Source: CPC320 sp002684375
GTDB lineage: Bacteria; Pseudomonadota; Alphaproteobacteria; Rhodobacterales; Rhodobacteraceae
NCBI GenBank assembly: GCA_965662545.1
Contig: CBFIHZ010000004.1
Span: 66,260 to 130,259 of the forward strand
DNA length: 64,000 nt
Direction: 5' to 3'
Within the stretch, counting starts at the first letter, position 1; each line of letters begins with the position of its first letter. The notes beneath the pieces are model-generated. The model did not search any database. It had not been told where the DNA came from and saw nothing but the letters and a program-made list of their open reading frames with translations. A program made the position numbers and the translations under genes. Positions 44,436 through 53,402 of the stretch are shown piece after piece.

Positions 44436-45087
44436 CGGGTCATTCCAGTCTTACTCGGCTCACAGCCGGCGTTATAAAGAACCCGGAGCATAAATCCAAC
44501 AAGCACAGTTTTTATTAAGCGCTAAACTTGGTCGGACTTGCAATAAATTTTTGTTCAAGGCTGCGACTAGGCTCTGAGCCCATTTGGGATGGTCTTCTTG
44601 CCAGATCAAAGTGGGTTCAATATCGCGCCAGTCTATCGTGCGACCCAAAGGGATTTCGACAGGTTTTATTTTGGTATGAGTGATCGGAACGCCCGCGTTG
44701 CAGGCTTCACTAAACCCAGTTTCAAACTGACTTGGTACTGGCCTGCTGCACTGTTACACGTTATTGGTGCCTGAATGGTATTGGAACCCTTTAAAAGGGG
44801 CAAATATATTTTTTGCCGGTGCAGGTCCTGAGGTTTTGCAACACCCGAGAGCGCGGGGATATCGCGAACAATGTGACCGGGCCTTGCACGGCCTCGAACA
44901 CCGCTTGTCAGAAGCACTTTTTACAATGGTGTTGCATTGGAACCCAGAGTCTGACGCGATCATATCAAAACAGATTAATTCTGAGGAGGGGTTTTTACCC
45001 GATTAACCATATTGATACCGAACAGCTCAGCCCTGCCAGTTTGACGCAGGTCTTTGAAAAAATATGATAATTAAGTTTGTGCCTCGG
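44436..45087. other. gene-poor stretch
   Basis: Only short frames with no ribosome sites. A plus-strand frame at 44764-45006 contains GANIFFAGAGPEVLQHPRAR but gives no family; it may be a decayed gene. Confidence 0.35.
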
Positions 45088-45285
45088 CTATTTTTCTTTG
45101 GGATCAAAAGCAAGAAAAAACTGATGGGCGCAATAAATTCCAATACCCGCCGCAAGGACGGCCCATTCGATATTATCTGCTGTGAGTTCAAGCAAGGCCC
45201 AACCGAAGCAGAGTCCAACAACCGCAACGCGTCGCCAAACCGGAATGAAAAATGGGATTTGAACATCAATTAGTTTTCGGCGCAT
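45088..45285 (-). CDS. small two-helix membrane protein, uncharacterised
   Basis: A 65-residue protein: a short basic start with MRRKLIDVQIPFFIPVWRRV, a first membrane helix (about 20-36), then DNIEWA, a second helix (about 40-58) and FDPKEK. The PxWRRxAVxxxxxGWALxE pattern looks like a family of small Rhodobacterales membrane proteins. Function unknown. It stands alone. Confidence 0.55.
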   Translation of the reverse strand: MRRKLIDVQIPFFIPVWRRVAVVGLCFGWALLELTADNIEWAVLAAGIGIYCAHQFFLAFDPKEK

Positions 45286-45979
45286 GGAAAAGGCCCTGTC
45301 GTGTGTAAAATTACGGTTTCTGAGGCGACCGCCCGATATTGACCCCGGCAGTCGCCATGCAGCGCTTAGTTGAGATATTAACCGTCCTCACCAACGCGTA
45401 CAAGAAGGCCTTCAGATGTTGAAGGCCTGTAATCCAGCGTTAGGTTTTGTTGGAAACTGACCGTATTTTGGCCTTCAATGTGGGTGTACGCCCCCTATGG
45501 ATGCACAGTCTAGAGGGCCTCTTGACGCGTGGTAGTCCGAAACTGGTTCGCTGAGGACACGCAGCGTACTTGCAGGGGAGATTGGTGTCAAATCCACTTT
45601 GCGCTGCGACAGGCTTCGTCTTTTGGACACGCACGCCTCGCACGGTGTCGGTTGCAACTTGCAAAAAGATGACCCCGTTCGGTATCTTTTTTGCTAATAT
45701 CTCGAGCAACCGCGTTCGTATCTTCGCCAAGATGAGTGATTTATTGAATTAGAGTTACTGTAAATTTTCGAAAAAAGTTTGCGTCATCATAAGACAGGTT
45801 ATCAAGGTACTATTCATTTTATCCGACTGGTTTTAATTTCATTGTAAACAACTAAAGTCAGAGGCGTAATTTTCAATATTAACTTTGGTTGCCTGCGGGG
45901 GCGCAAGCAACCATGAATTTATGTCGCAGTAAACAGGAAATCAACTTGCACCATTGTGTATTTTTGTTACTGTTTATTT
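45286..45979. other. gene-free stretch with a strong hairpin at 45406-45428
   Basis: No supported gene in about 690 bp. AGGCCTTCA and TGAAGGCCT form a perfect 9-bp inverted repeat with a five-base loop (GATGT) at 45406-45428; it has no T-run on either side. Because a gene is absent for 300 bp on the right, an unrecognised RNA is possible. Confidence 0.4.
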
Positions 45980-46372
45980 ATGAGATTATATGGTTCGAAG
46001 ATAGGATGCGCGGCAGCCGTTTTGCTCTTAAATGCAAACGCGGCATTTGCTTTGCCTGACTGTCCTAAAACAGATTTCCCGCATAACTGTTTTGATAAAT
46101 ATACTTGGGATGACGGCACTAAATATGTTGGCGACTGGCAGGATGCAACGTTTAACGGTCAGGGAACTTTAACCTATTCCAATGGGGATCGGTATGTTGG
46201 CGAATGGCGGAACGGAAAAAAACATGGCAAAGGGTCTTATACCTATGCCAATGGTACCAAATGTTTTGGCGAATATAAGAATGATCTTCTGAACGGTAAG
46301 GCCAGATGTACCTTTGCGGATGGGGACGTCTTGGAAGGTATTTGGAAGAACCATAAGTTTACGGGAAAATAG
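45980..46372 (+). CDS. exported MORN-repeat protein
   Basis: A 130-residue protein with a signal peptide (about residues 1-24, ending NANAAFA) and four MORN repeats of the kind YVGDWQDATFNGQGTLTYSNG, starting near residue 45. Four Cys are in the mature part. MORN repeats form flat beta surfaces that bind lipids or proteins. The Met at 45980 is preferred over one at 45956 because the signal peptide starts there. No operon partner. Confidence 0.8.
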   Translation: MRLYGSKIGCAAAVLLLNANAAFALPDCPKTDFPHNCFDKYTWDDGTKYVGDWQDATFNGQGTLTYSNGDRYVGEWRNGKKHGKGSYTYANGTKCFGEYKNDLLNGKARCTFADGDVLEGIWKNHKFTGK

Positions 46373-46428
46373 GCGTCAACTTAAGGTGGCTGATAAATAT
46401 GCAGCGTTTAAAGGGCTAGGCAGCCCAT

Positions 46429-46584
46429 TCAAAGATGATCCATTCCATTGACTATTTTGCGTCTACCAAACCAGTTTGGGCCGTGACGATTGTTCGTATT
46501 ATTCAAGTTAACAGCCCAAAAAACATCGTGGGTGTTAAAAATTATCGACTCAGGGTCGTTCTTTAACTTGAAAACAGTATTCAT
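46429..46584 (-). CDS. small hypothetical protein (51 residues)
   Basis: A short frame starting at an ATG with GGGAG at a good distance upstream. The peptide begins MNTVFKLKNDPESIIFNTHD and is polar, Asn-rich, ending in VNGMDHL. The longer frame to 46728 is not needed. No family recognised. Confidence 0.4.
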   Translation of the reverse strand: MNTVFKLKNDPESIIFNTHDVFWAVNLNNTNNRHGPNWFGRRKIVNGMDHL

Positions 46585-47018
46585 TGTTTTTTTCTCCCTG
46601 TTGAACTGGATGGGTAGTGATACCCATCTTTTTTTATTGCCAGAGTGTTGACTGAGGCCGCGACTTATGGCCGGTGTTGGGGCCGGTAAAAGCGGTGTCG
46701 TCAGGGTGGCGGATGGGTTCCGGCCCAATCAGATGTATGAAAATTGCGAAGTATCGAAAGAGCGCTAGGATGAATTTTGTGATGCGCCGGCACCTGTTTG
46801 CGGTACTCTGTCGCGATTTTGCATCCCAAAGCGCTTAGCTTATCCATAACTACAAGGTAATCTGAGGAGGTGACCATTCGGGTAAAGCCATTCGGGCGGT
46901 GTAATCAGGTTGCTCACTTTGTTTGAAACCTCTCGAGCGTGCGCTTTTGTAAGACCCTTTGTCTTGACGGGAAACGTCTGTCGCTTAATGGTTACGGGCA
47001 AGCATACACAGGTAAATT
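46585..47018. other. gene-free spacer
   Basis: No coding frame or clear regulatory site was recognised upstream of the DUF2161 gene. Confidence 0.35.
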
Positions 47019-47684
47019 ATGCGCGAGACTGACCTTTATGATCCGATAAAAGCCTTTCTGATCCGACAGGGATATACGGTGAAGGCCGAAGTTGGTTCGG
47101 TGGATATTGTTGCACTTCGGGGTGACGATCCCCCGCTCATTGTTGAGCTGAAAACCGGGTTTTCATTGAGCCTGTTTCATCAGTGTATTGATCGCCAATC
47201 GGTCACAGATATTGTATATTTTGCTGTACCGCACCAAGCGGGCAAGCGGTTTCAAAAAGCCCTGCGCGCCAACAAGACCCTAGCGCGTCGTTTGGGGCTT
47301 GGCGTTCTCACGGTGCATGCCAGCGACGGCTTGGTTGAAGTACACCAAGATCCCGGTCCTTACCGGCCGCGCAAATCTGTCCAACAGCAGGGCAGATTGC
47401 TGCGTGCATTCGCGCGGTTGGAGGGTGATCCGAACAAAGGCGGGGCGACCCGCCACGGGCTTGTGACTGGATATCGTCAGGACGCAATTAAATGTGCCAC
47501 CTATTTGGTTAACGTGGGCGCTGAAAAAGGCGCTTTGGTGGCAAAGGCGACCGGGGTTAAGGCTGCAACGTCGATTATGCGCGACAATCATTATGGTTGG
47601 TTTGTAAAGGTCGAGACCGGCGTCTATGGGTTGACAGATGCGGGGCGGAAAGGCTTGGCAGACTGGCAGCACGCCTTGGGCTGA
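47019..47684 (+). CDS. DUF2161-family protein with PD-(D/E)xK nuclease-like fold
   Basis: A 221-residue protein. The N-terminal MRETDLYDPIKAFLIRQGYTVKAEV is followed by a PD-(D/E)xK-like core: VDIVALR with Asp near 28 and LIVELKTGF with Glu-x-Lys near 43. The C-terminal half looks like a winged helix (GATGVKAATSIMRDNHYGWF region). The family is common in Rhodobacterales, and its role (nuclease or other phosphodiesterase) is unproven. Confidence 0.8.
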   Translation: MRETDLYDPIKAFLIRQGYTVKAEVGSVDIVALRGDDPPLIVELKTGFSLSLFHQCIDRQSVTDIVYFAVPHQAGKRFQKALRANKTLARRLGLGVLTVHASDGLVEVHQDPGPYRPRKSVQQQGRLLRAFARLEGDPNKGGATRHGLVTGYRQDAIKCATYLVNVGAEKGALVAKATGVKAATSIMRDNHYGWFVKVETGVYGLTDAGRKGLADWQHALG

Positions 47685-47751
47685 CCATCTAGGATGCGAC
47701 CTTTAACGCAGTCATCACCGCGTTCTCTTCACTAAAAGGCTCCTTGCAAAT

Positions 47752-49869
47752 TTAAAGTTTTGACGGTTCCCGCCCGACGGTGCGATGCACGGTTCCGCTA
47801 GATTGATCGCCTTGATAGATGCCAAAATTCCCTTGGCTGGCTTCGTGCGCATATCGCGCCAGCATCGACCGCTCTGCGGTATCCGTAATTCGGTCGAGCG
47901 GCAGTTTTGAGATCTTAAAATAGCCATAACCTTTGGGCGCATCGCCAGTCACGCTACCATGATAGAAAATGCCGTGCAGGCCGGTTTCATTCTCTTGATA
48001 GACGCTATACAGAACGCTTAAGTCTGCTTCCAACCCTGCGGCTGCGAGCCTTGCGACAAGCGCAATCAGTCTGCTGTCGTCTGTCGGGGCCAGCGGCACA
48101 GAGCAACTGCCATCACCGGCTATTTTTAGTAAAACTTCATCGTCACGCGACAGAACCCCGCCAAGCTTCACGGTGCCGGATTTGGCCACTGCCGAAATCA
48201 GCGGTTGATCCAACCCAACTGAGAAATAATTGCCTTTAAAATAACCCAACGGCGCGCCCTGCTGGCTTTGCATATCCAGCACACGGCCGATCAGGATAAC
48301 ATGATCACCCCCGTCGACAAGATTTTCGCGCTGGCAGATGAAATTGGCAAGAGCATCGCGCAATACAGGCATTTCAGCGGTACCATTGGACCATCGCCCT
48401 AGATCAAACTTATTGGCAGCTTGCGAGGCGAAGATCTGCGAAATATCGCGCTGGGCGTCACTTAATACGTTGACCGAAAAACACGCTGATGCACGGAAAA
48501 CTTCATAGCTTAGCGCTGTTTTTGCAATACAGATCAACACCAGAGGCGGATCCAGTGAAACTGAAGTGAATGAATTTGCGGTAAAGCCCCGCCGCGTTCC
48601 GTCCGCTTGACGTGTGGCCACCACTGTGATCCCCGTGGCAAAGCTGCCAAAGGCCTCGCGCAGGGCTTTTTTGTCTTGATCTGACATGGATGGGGGGGGC
48701 GCCGGCGTCAAATAGCGGTCATTGTCGGCGCCGAGTTTGGGCGGCGAGGCGGGAGTTGGAAGTGGGGCTGCTCCAAATCTCAGTGGATTTGAGGCCACGC
48801 GCCAAGGTCTGTCCGGATTGTCGGGATTGGCAATGGTGCTCAGCATATTGCGCGCGGCGACATGGGGATCTTTGATCATGTCTTGGACTGTTTGCAGCGG
48901 GCCATACGGGATCAGGCCACCAAGTTTTTGCGTTAATTCTGCCTTGGTATACTGGGCCGTCCATGCCCCGACCAGCGTGTTGAGCACTTGGCGATTTTTG
49001 GCTCGGGCAGCGCGTGTGGAAAATCGGGTATCGCGCACCAGAGCGTCGCCTTGCATGACACCGGCCAAGGCACGCCAAAAGGCGTCATCAACAATGCCCA
49101 GAGCCACAGCGCCGTCTTGGGCGCCGAATAACCCGAAAGGGGCCAAAAACGGATGTTCGTTGCCTTCAGGTCCGGGGACAGTGCCCGTAAAGTCGTTGAG
49201 ATAGACTGCCCGTTCGCACAGGCTGATCATTGCGTCATACATGGCAACATCGACAAATTGGCCTGCGCCGGTGGCATCCGCATGGCGCAGTGCCGCCATA
49301 AGGCCAAAGGCCATGATCATGCCTGAAAAAATATCTCCGACCCCCGGGCCCACCTTGGTTGGGCTCGCAGCGTCTGGTCCGGTGATCGCCATAATGCCGC
49401 CCATCGCTTGGGCCACAACGTCATAGCAAGGCCAATCGGCATAGGGGCTTTGCCCAGAGCGGGGATCGCCAAAACCGCGAACCGCGCCATAAACCAAACG
49501 CGGGTTGAGCGTTGCGAGATATTCATACGACAGACCCAACCGCTCCATGACGCCGGGGCGAAAATTCTCGACCAAGACGTCGGCATCGCGTACCAAAGCG
49601 CAGAATGCGGCCTTGTCGTCGGGGTTTTTTAAATCAAGCGTCACGCTTTTCTTTGATCGGTTCAGACTGACGAAATACCCCGCCCACAGATGATCTGGAT
49701 CATCGTCCCGAAACGGTCCGTTCGCCCGGCTTGTATCGCCGGTCCCGCTTTCAATTTTGATCACTTCCGCGCCGTGGTCGGCCAGCATCATTGTGCAATA
49801 GGGTCCCGATAGCATACGGCTGAGGTCAAGAACTCTGACGCCTTTTAAAATACCTGAAGTCTCAGTCAT
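47752..49869 (-). CDS. CaiB/BaiF CoA-transferase fused to a flavin reductase and a C-terminal unknown domain
   Basis: A 705-residue fusion. Residues 1-395 are a full type III CoA-transferase (GVRVLDLSRMLSGPYCTMML, RSKKSVTLDLKNPDD, the catalytic Asp region MAGPDAA-like in IMAITGPDAASPTKVG, VDVAMYDAMISL). Residues about 400-560 are an FMN-binding flavin reductase (REAFGSFATGITVVATR, GFTANSFTSVSLDPPLVLIC, YFKGNYFSVG). The last 140 residues (KLGGVLSRDDEVLLKI to FGIYQGDQSS) look like a helper domain, perhaps Nudix-like without the box. Normally the first two are separate proteins. The flavin reductase could supply reduced flavin to the monooxygenase at 52359-53393. Confidence 0.85.
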   Translation of the reverse strand: MTETSGILKGVRVLDLSRMLSGPYCTMMLADHGAEVIKIESGTGDTSRANGPFRDDDPDHLWAGYFVSLNRSKKSVTLDLKNPDDKAAFCALVRDADVLVENFRPGVMERLGLSYEYLATLNPRLVYGAVRGFGDPRSGQSPYADWPCYDVVAQAMGGIMAITGPDAASPTKVGPGVGDIFSGMIMAFGLMAALRHADATGAGQFVDVAMYDAMISLCERAVYLNDFTGTVPGPEGNEHPFLAPFGLFGAQDGAVALGIVDDAFWRALAGVMQGDALVRDTRFSTRAARAKNRQVLNTLVGAWTAQYTKAELTQKLGGLIPYGPLQTVQDMIKDPHVAARNMLSTIANPDNPDRPWRVASNPLRFGAAPLPTPASPPKLGADNDRYLTPAPPPSMSDQDKKALREAFGSFATGITVVATRQADGTRRGFTANSFTSVSLDPPLVLICIAKTALSYEVFRASACFSVNVLSDAQRDISQIFASQAANKFDLGRWSNGTAEMPVLRDALANFICQRENLVDGGDHVILIGRVLDMQSQQGAPLGYFKGNYFSVGLDQPLISAVAKSGTVKLGGVLSRDDEVLLKIAGDGSCSVPLAPTDDSRLIALVARLAAAGLEADLSVLYSVYQENETGLHGIFYHGSVTGDAPKGYGYFKISKLPLDRITDTAERSMLARYAHEASQGNFGIYQGDQSSGTVHRTVGREPSKL

Positions 49870-50701
49870 GTGGATTGCCCTGTGTGCGTTGTCCTGTTTC
49901 AGGCGTCCTTAGGTGTGCGCTCAGGAACCTTAGAATTGGCAATGTGACAGCCATCGGGTTTTCGGCCAGCGCCATGTGACGCAGTCCGGTTAAAATATGT
50001 ACTTCGGCGTCGCTGATGTCATTTGCAATGGCCCGTGCCATATCCGGACCGTTGCCAAAATCTTCGTCGCCCGTGATGATGAGGGTTGGGCAGGTGATCG
50101 CAGGTGTCGGGCTGGTAATTTCATCGATGCCTGTTGCCAAAACTCTATAGATCGTGTGATAGATCTCTTGCTTATTGTCCAGCACCCAAGACCGCACAAG
50201 ATCCATCAAATCTGGGTTTTTGTGGCGAAACGGTGCGGTAAACCATCGCTCCAATGCAGCCTCTACCGTGGCCGCTGATCCCTGCGCACGCGCCTGCGCC
50301 ACGCGGTCAAGGATCGCGCGTTGTGCCGTAGCGCTGCGCTGATGCGGTGAATGTAGGATCACCAAGCCGTTAATCCGATGTGGTGCATCTTGGGCGAGCC
50401 GGCGCGCGATCATTCCCCCCAGAGAAAAGCCGATTATGATAGCGTTTTCGATCCCGAGATAATCCATAAGGATTTGTGTTTGATCGGCAAAAAGTTTCAA
50501 TGACGGTGTTTCGGGTGGGGCTTGGCTCTTGCCGTGCCCAAACAGGTCATAGCTTACCACTCGGTGATGTTGCGACAACTCTGCCACCTGCCATTGCCAC
50601 ACATCTTTATTCAAACCTAATCCATGGATCAGAATGATAGCAGGCGCGGTTTTTTCTCCAAACTCTGAAAAGACGGTGCCTTTGATCTGCCTGTCTGCCA
50701 T
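49862..50701 (-). CDS. alpha/beta hydrolase (PcaD-like)
   Basis: A 279-residue alpha/beta hydrolase: oxyanion motif LIHGLGLNKDVW, nucleophile elbow IGFSLGGMI, acid in IITGDEDFG and His in GLRHMALAE. Most similar in layout to 3-oxoadipate enol-lactonase and related esterases. It is first in the two-gene operon; its stop overlaps the start of the fusion gene by 8 bp. It may split an ester, lactone or thioester of the pathway. Confidence 0.85.
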   Translation of the reverse strand: MADRQIKGTVFSEFGEKTAPAIILIHGLGLNKDVWQWQVAELSQHHRVVSYDLFGHGKSQAPPETPSLKLFADQTQILMDYLGIENAIIIGFSLGGMIARRLAQDAPHRINGLVILHSPHQRSATAQRAILDRVAQARAQGSAATVEAALERWFTAPFRHKNPDLMDLVRSWVLDNKQEIYHTIYRVLATGIDEITSPTPAITCPTLIITGDEDFGNGPDMARAIANDISDAEVHILTGLRHMALAENPMAVTLPILRFLSAHLRTPETGQRTQGNPHD

Positions 50702-50774
50702 TCAGCCTCCGCGAGAATTGTCTTTGTACAATAAGCAACAGACTAGACTCGGCAGAGCAAGCGTGTACACTTTA

Positions 50775-50797
50775 TTTTCGCCATAGCGTGGCGAAAA
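50775..50797. promoter_or_regulatory. long inverted repeat in the divergent promoter region
   Basis: TTTTCGCCA and TGGCGAAAA are perfect 9-bp inverted repeats around TAGCG. The site is midway between the two divergent operons (hydrolase at 50701 and dehydrogenase at 50865). TGTACA also occurs twice nearby (50725 and 50764 areas). A shared regulator is likely but none is encoded next to it. Confidence 0.6.
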
Positions 50798-50864
50798 ATC
50801 GCATTTGTTTACGCAAGAACCGTCAAGAATGGGAATCGGTGTACCAAGCAGAAGGATCAAATTG

Positions 50865-52346
50865 ATGGCAGAAATTCAGACCTATAAAATGTTGATAGAT
50901 GGAGACTGGGTGTCTGCCTCGGACGGGGCCGTATTTGATAGTAAAAACCCGTCTACGGGTCAGGTTTGGAGCCGCGTCCCGGAAGCCACAGCGGCGGATG
51001 TCGACCGCGCAGTGCTGGCCGCCCACCGGGCGTTCAAAACCGGGCCTTGGGCCGCAATGTTGCCAAACCAGCGGGGGCAAATGCTGCGTAAACTGGCTGA
51101 ATTACTAGCGGAAAAATCCGAACATTTGGGCCGTATTGAGAGCGTGGATACCGGTAAGATGCTGAAAGAAACCCGTTGGCAGGCCAAATATATTGCCGAA
51201 TTTTTTCAGTTTTATGCCGGATGCGCGGATAAGATTGCTGGCGAGGTGCTGCCAATTGATAAGCCTGATATGTTTGTATTTACCGATCGAGAACCGCTTG
51301 GGGTTGTGGCGGCGGTGGTGCCCTGGAATTCCCAGCTGTTTTTGGTGGCGGTTAAAATTGGTCCGGCTTTGGCGGCAGGCAATACGGTGGTGTTAAAAGC
51401 CTCCGAGCACGCCTCGGCGGCCCTATTGGAATTTGGCACTCTCATCGAGCAGGCGGGCTTTCCGCCCGGTGTTGTGAACATTGTCACTGGGCATGGTGAC
51501 CCTTGTGGCAAGGTGCTGACCAGTCATCCGAAAGTTGCGCGGATTTCATTTACCGGCGGGCCGGGTGCGGCCAAACATGTGCTGTATAATTCGGCGGAAA
51601 ATTTTGCTGAGGTTTCTTTGGAACTGGGTGGTAAATCACCATTTATCGTGTTTGACGATGCCAATATCGAAAGTGCCGTGAACGGATCGATTGCAGGAAT
51701 TTTTGGCGCAACCGGGCAAAGCTGTGTGGCGGGCTCGCGGTTGTATTTACATGAGGACATTGCCGACGAATTTCTTGAGCGTATGGTTGCTTTGGCAAAG
51801 AACATCCAAATTGGCGACCCATTGGATGATGACACGCAGATGGGACCATTATGCACTTTGGGACAGATGGCGCGGGTCGAGTCTGAGGTTGCCAGAGCAC
51901 AGGCACAGGGTGGCACGGTCTTATGTGGTGGAAAACGTCCCGAGGGATTGGATGGCAATTATTACGAGCCTACGATTATTGACTGTCCGCGTCAGGATAT
52001 GGATATTGTCGATACCGAAATGTTTGGCCCGGTCCTGAGCGTGTTGCGTTTTAAAACCGAAGCCGAGGTGATCGAACTGGCCAATGATACCGTGCACGGG
52101 CTGGCGGCCGGCGTTTTCACCCAAGATAGTGCGCGTTCACTACGGGTGGCACGCGCGATTGAGGCGGGTATTGTCTGGGTCAACACCTACCGCGTTGTCT
52201 CGCCGATTGCCGAATTTGGCGGCAATAAAGGGTCGGGCTATGGGCGAGAAAGCGGCTTTCAGGCGATGTATGACTATACACGGCCAAAAACGATTTGGAT
52301 GAACACTTCATCAGAGCCGATGAGCAACCCGTTTGTGATGCGCTAA
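50865..52346 (+). CDS. aldehyde dehydrogenase (betaine-aldehyde-like)
   Basis: A 493-residue aldehyde dehydrogenase. The cofactor loop VVPWNSQLFLVAVKIGPALAAGN, general-base Glu in LELGGKSPFIVF and catalytic Cys in ATGQSCVAGSR are intact. AAGGA lies eight bases before ATG 50865; the longer frame from 50805 has no site. It leads a four-gene operon with a flavin monooxygenase, a CaiD-like hydratase and a 3-hydroxyacyl-CoA-dehydrogenase-type enzyme, so an aldehyde such as a trimethylammonio-aldehyde is a fair guess. Confidence 0.9.
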   Translation: MAEIQTYKMLIDGDWVSASDGAVFDSKNPSTGQVWSRVPEATAADVDRAVLAAHRAFKTGPWAAMLPNQRGQMLRKLAELLAEKSEHLGRIESVDTGKMLKETRWQAKYIAEFFQFYAGCADKIAGEVLPIDKPDMFVFTDREPLGVVAAVVPWNSQLFLVAVKIGPALAAGNTVVLKASEHASAALLEFGTLIEQAGFPPGVVNIVTGHGDPCGKVLTSHPKVARISFTGGPGAAKHVLYNSAENFAEVSLELGGKSPFIVFDDANIESAVNGSIAGIFGATGQSCVAGSRLYLHEDIADEFLERMVALAKNIQIGDPLDDDTQMGPLCTLGQMARVESEVARAQAQGGTVLCGGKRPEGLDGNYYEPTIIDCPRQDMDIVDTEMFGPVLSVLRFKTEAEVIELANDTVHGLAAGVFTQDSARSLRVARAIEAGIVWVNTYRVVSPIAEFGGNKGSGYGRESGFQAMYDYTRPKTIWMNTSSEPMSNPFVMR

Positions 52347-52358
52347 AGAGGTTAGATC

Positions 52359-53393
52359 ATGAAATTTCAACTCGCTGTCAATCTTGAGCGCATGGACCCC
52401 GGCACCGATATGAACGCGGTGGCGCGTCATACGCTTGAGATGGTGCAAATGGCCGAACTTGGTGGTTTTAATATCGTCTGGGCGGCCGAACATCATGCGC
52501 TGGAAATGACAATCGCACCCAACCCTTTTCAAATTCTTACTTGGTGGGCGGGCGAGACCGACACTATTCGTCTGGGCACCGCGGTGGCAACGGCGGCCTA
52601 TTGGCATCCGATCAATCTCGCCGGAGAGGCGGCTTTTCTGGATCTGATCTCGGGTGGCCGGCTGGAGTTTGGTATTGGTTCCGGGGCGTATCAACGTGAA
52701 TTTGATCGCATGCATCCGGGGCTTAAACAATCAGACGGCTGGAAATATATGCAAGAGATGCTGCCGCTCGTAAGGGCCTTATGGCAGGGTGATGTGGCCC
52801 ATGACGGCGCGTTTTGGCAATTTCCCAGCGCGACGTCCTGCCCCAAGCCGGTGCAGGCTGAGGTGCCGGTGTGGGTCGCGGCTCGGTCGCCGATTACCTT
52901 TGATTATGCGCTGCGCGAAAAATGCCATGTGATGAGCTGGCCCCTGACGCGGGGGTTTTCAGAGGCTGAACTTTATAAACAGCAATTGGATGCGGCCGTT
53001 GCAAAAGCCGATAACGGCTTTCGGCCAAACTTTGCAATGATGCGCCATGCGGCGGTCTATGAAAACGCCGCAGGCCGTGACGCGGCGATAGCTGCAATTC
53101 AATGCGTCCTGGGTCAGTTTGAAAACCTTTTCCGCAACCTCGGCGATGTCAAAAATGGGTTCCCGAAACAAATCCCTTTGACTGAGTTGCAGGGCCGTGA
53201 ACAATATGACGCGGCAATGCTTGAGGAAAATCTGTTGTTTGGCTCTCCGGAGACGGTGATCCAAAAACTGCAAAAATATCAATCTCTGGGCGTGGATGAA
53301 TTTATCTATTACGCGAGTCTCGGGCTGGGAATGGAGGCACAAAAACAGTCATTACAGCTGTTTTGTGACGAGGTTATTCCGGCATTTCAATAA
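52359..53393 (+). CDS. luciferase-like (LLM class) flavin-dependent monooxygenase
   Basis: A 344-residue TIM-barrel flavin-dependent oxidoreductase. Typical stretches are GGFNIVWAAEHHALEMTIAPNP, RLGTAVATAAYWHPINLAGEAAFLD, GRLEFGIGSGAY and VPVWVAARSP. Members use reduced FMN or F420; since a flavin reductase domain is encoded in the divergent operon, FMNH2 is likely here. Substrate unknown. The operon spacing is 12 bp before and 9 bp after. Confidence 0.88.
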   Translation: MKFQLAVNLERMDPGTDMNAVARHTLEMVQMAELGGFNIVWAAEHHALEMTIAPNPFQILTWWAGETDTIRLGTAVATAAYWHPINLAGEAAFLDLISGGRLEFGIGSGAYQREFDRMHPGLKQSDGWKYMQEMLPLVRALWQGDVAHDGAFWQFPSATSCPKPVQAEVPVWVAARSPITFDYALREKCHVMSWPLTRGFSEAELYKQQLDAAVAKADNGFRPNFAMMRHAAVYENAAGRDAAIAAIQCVLGQFENLFRNLGDVKNGFPKQIPLTELQGREQYDAAMLEENLLFGSPETVIQKLQKYQSLGVDEFIYYASLGLGMEAQKQSLQLFCDEVIPAFQ

Positions 53394-53402
53394 GGAAAGA
53401 AG

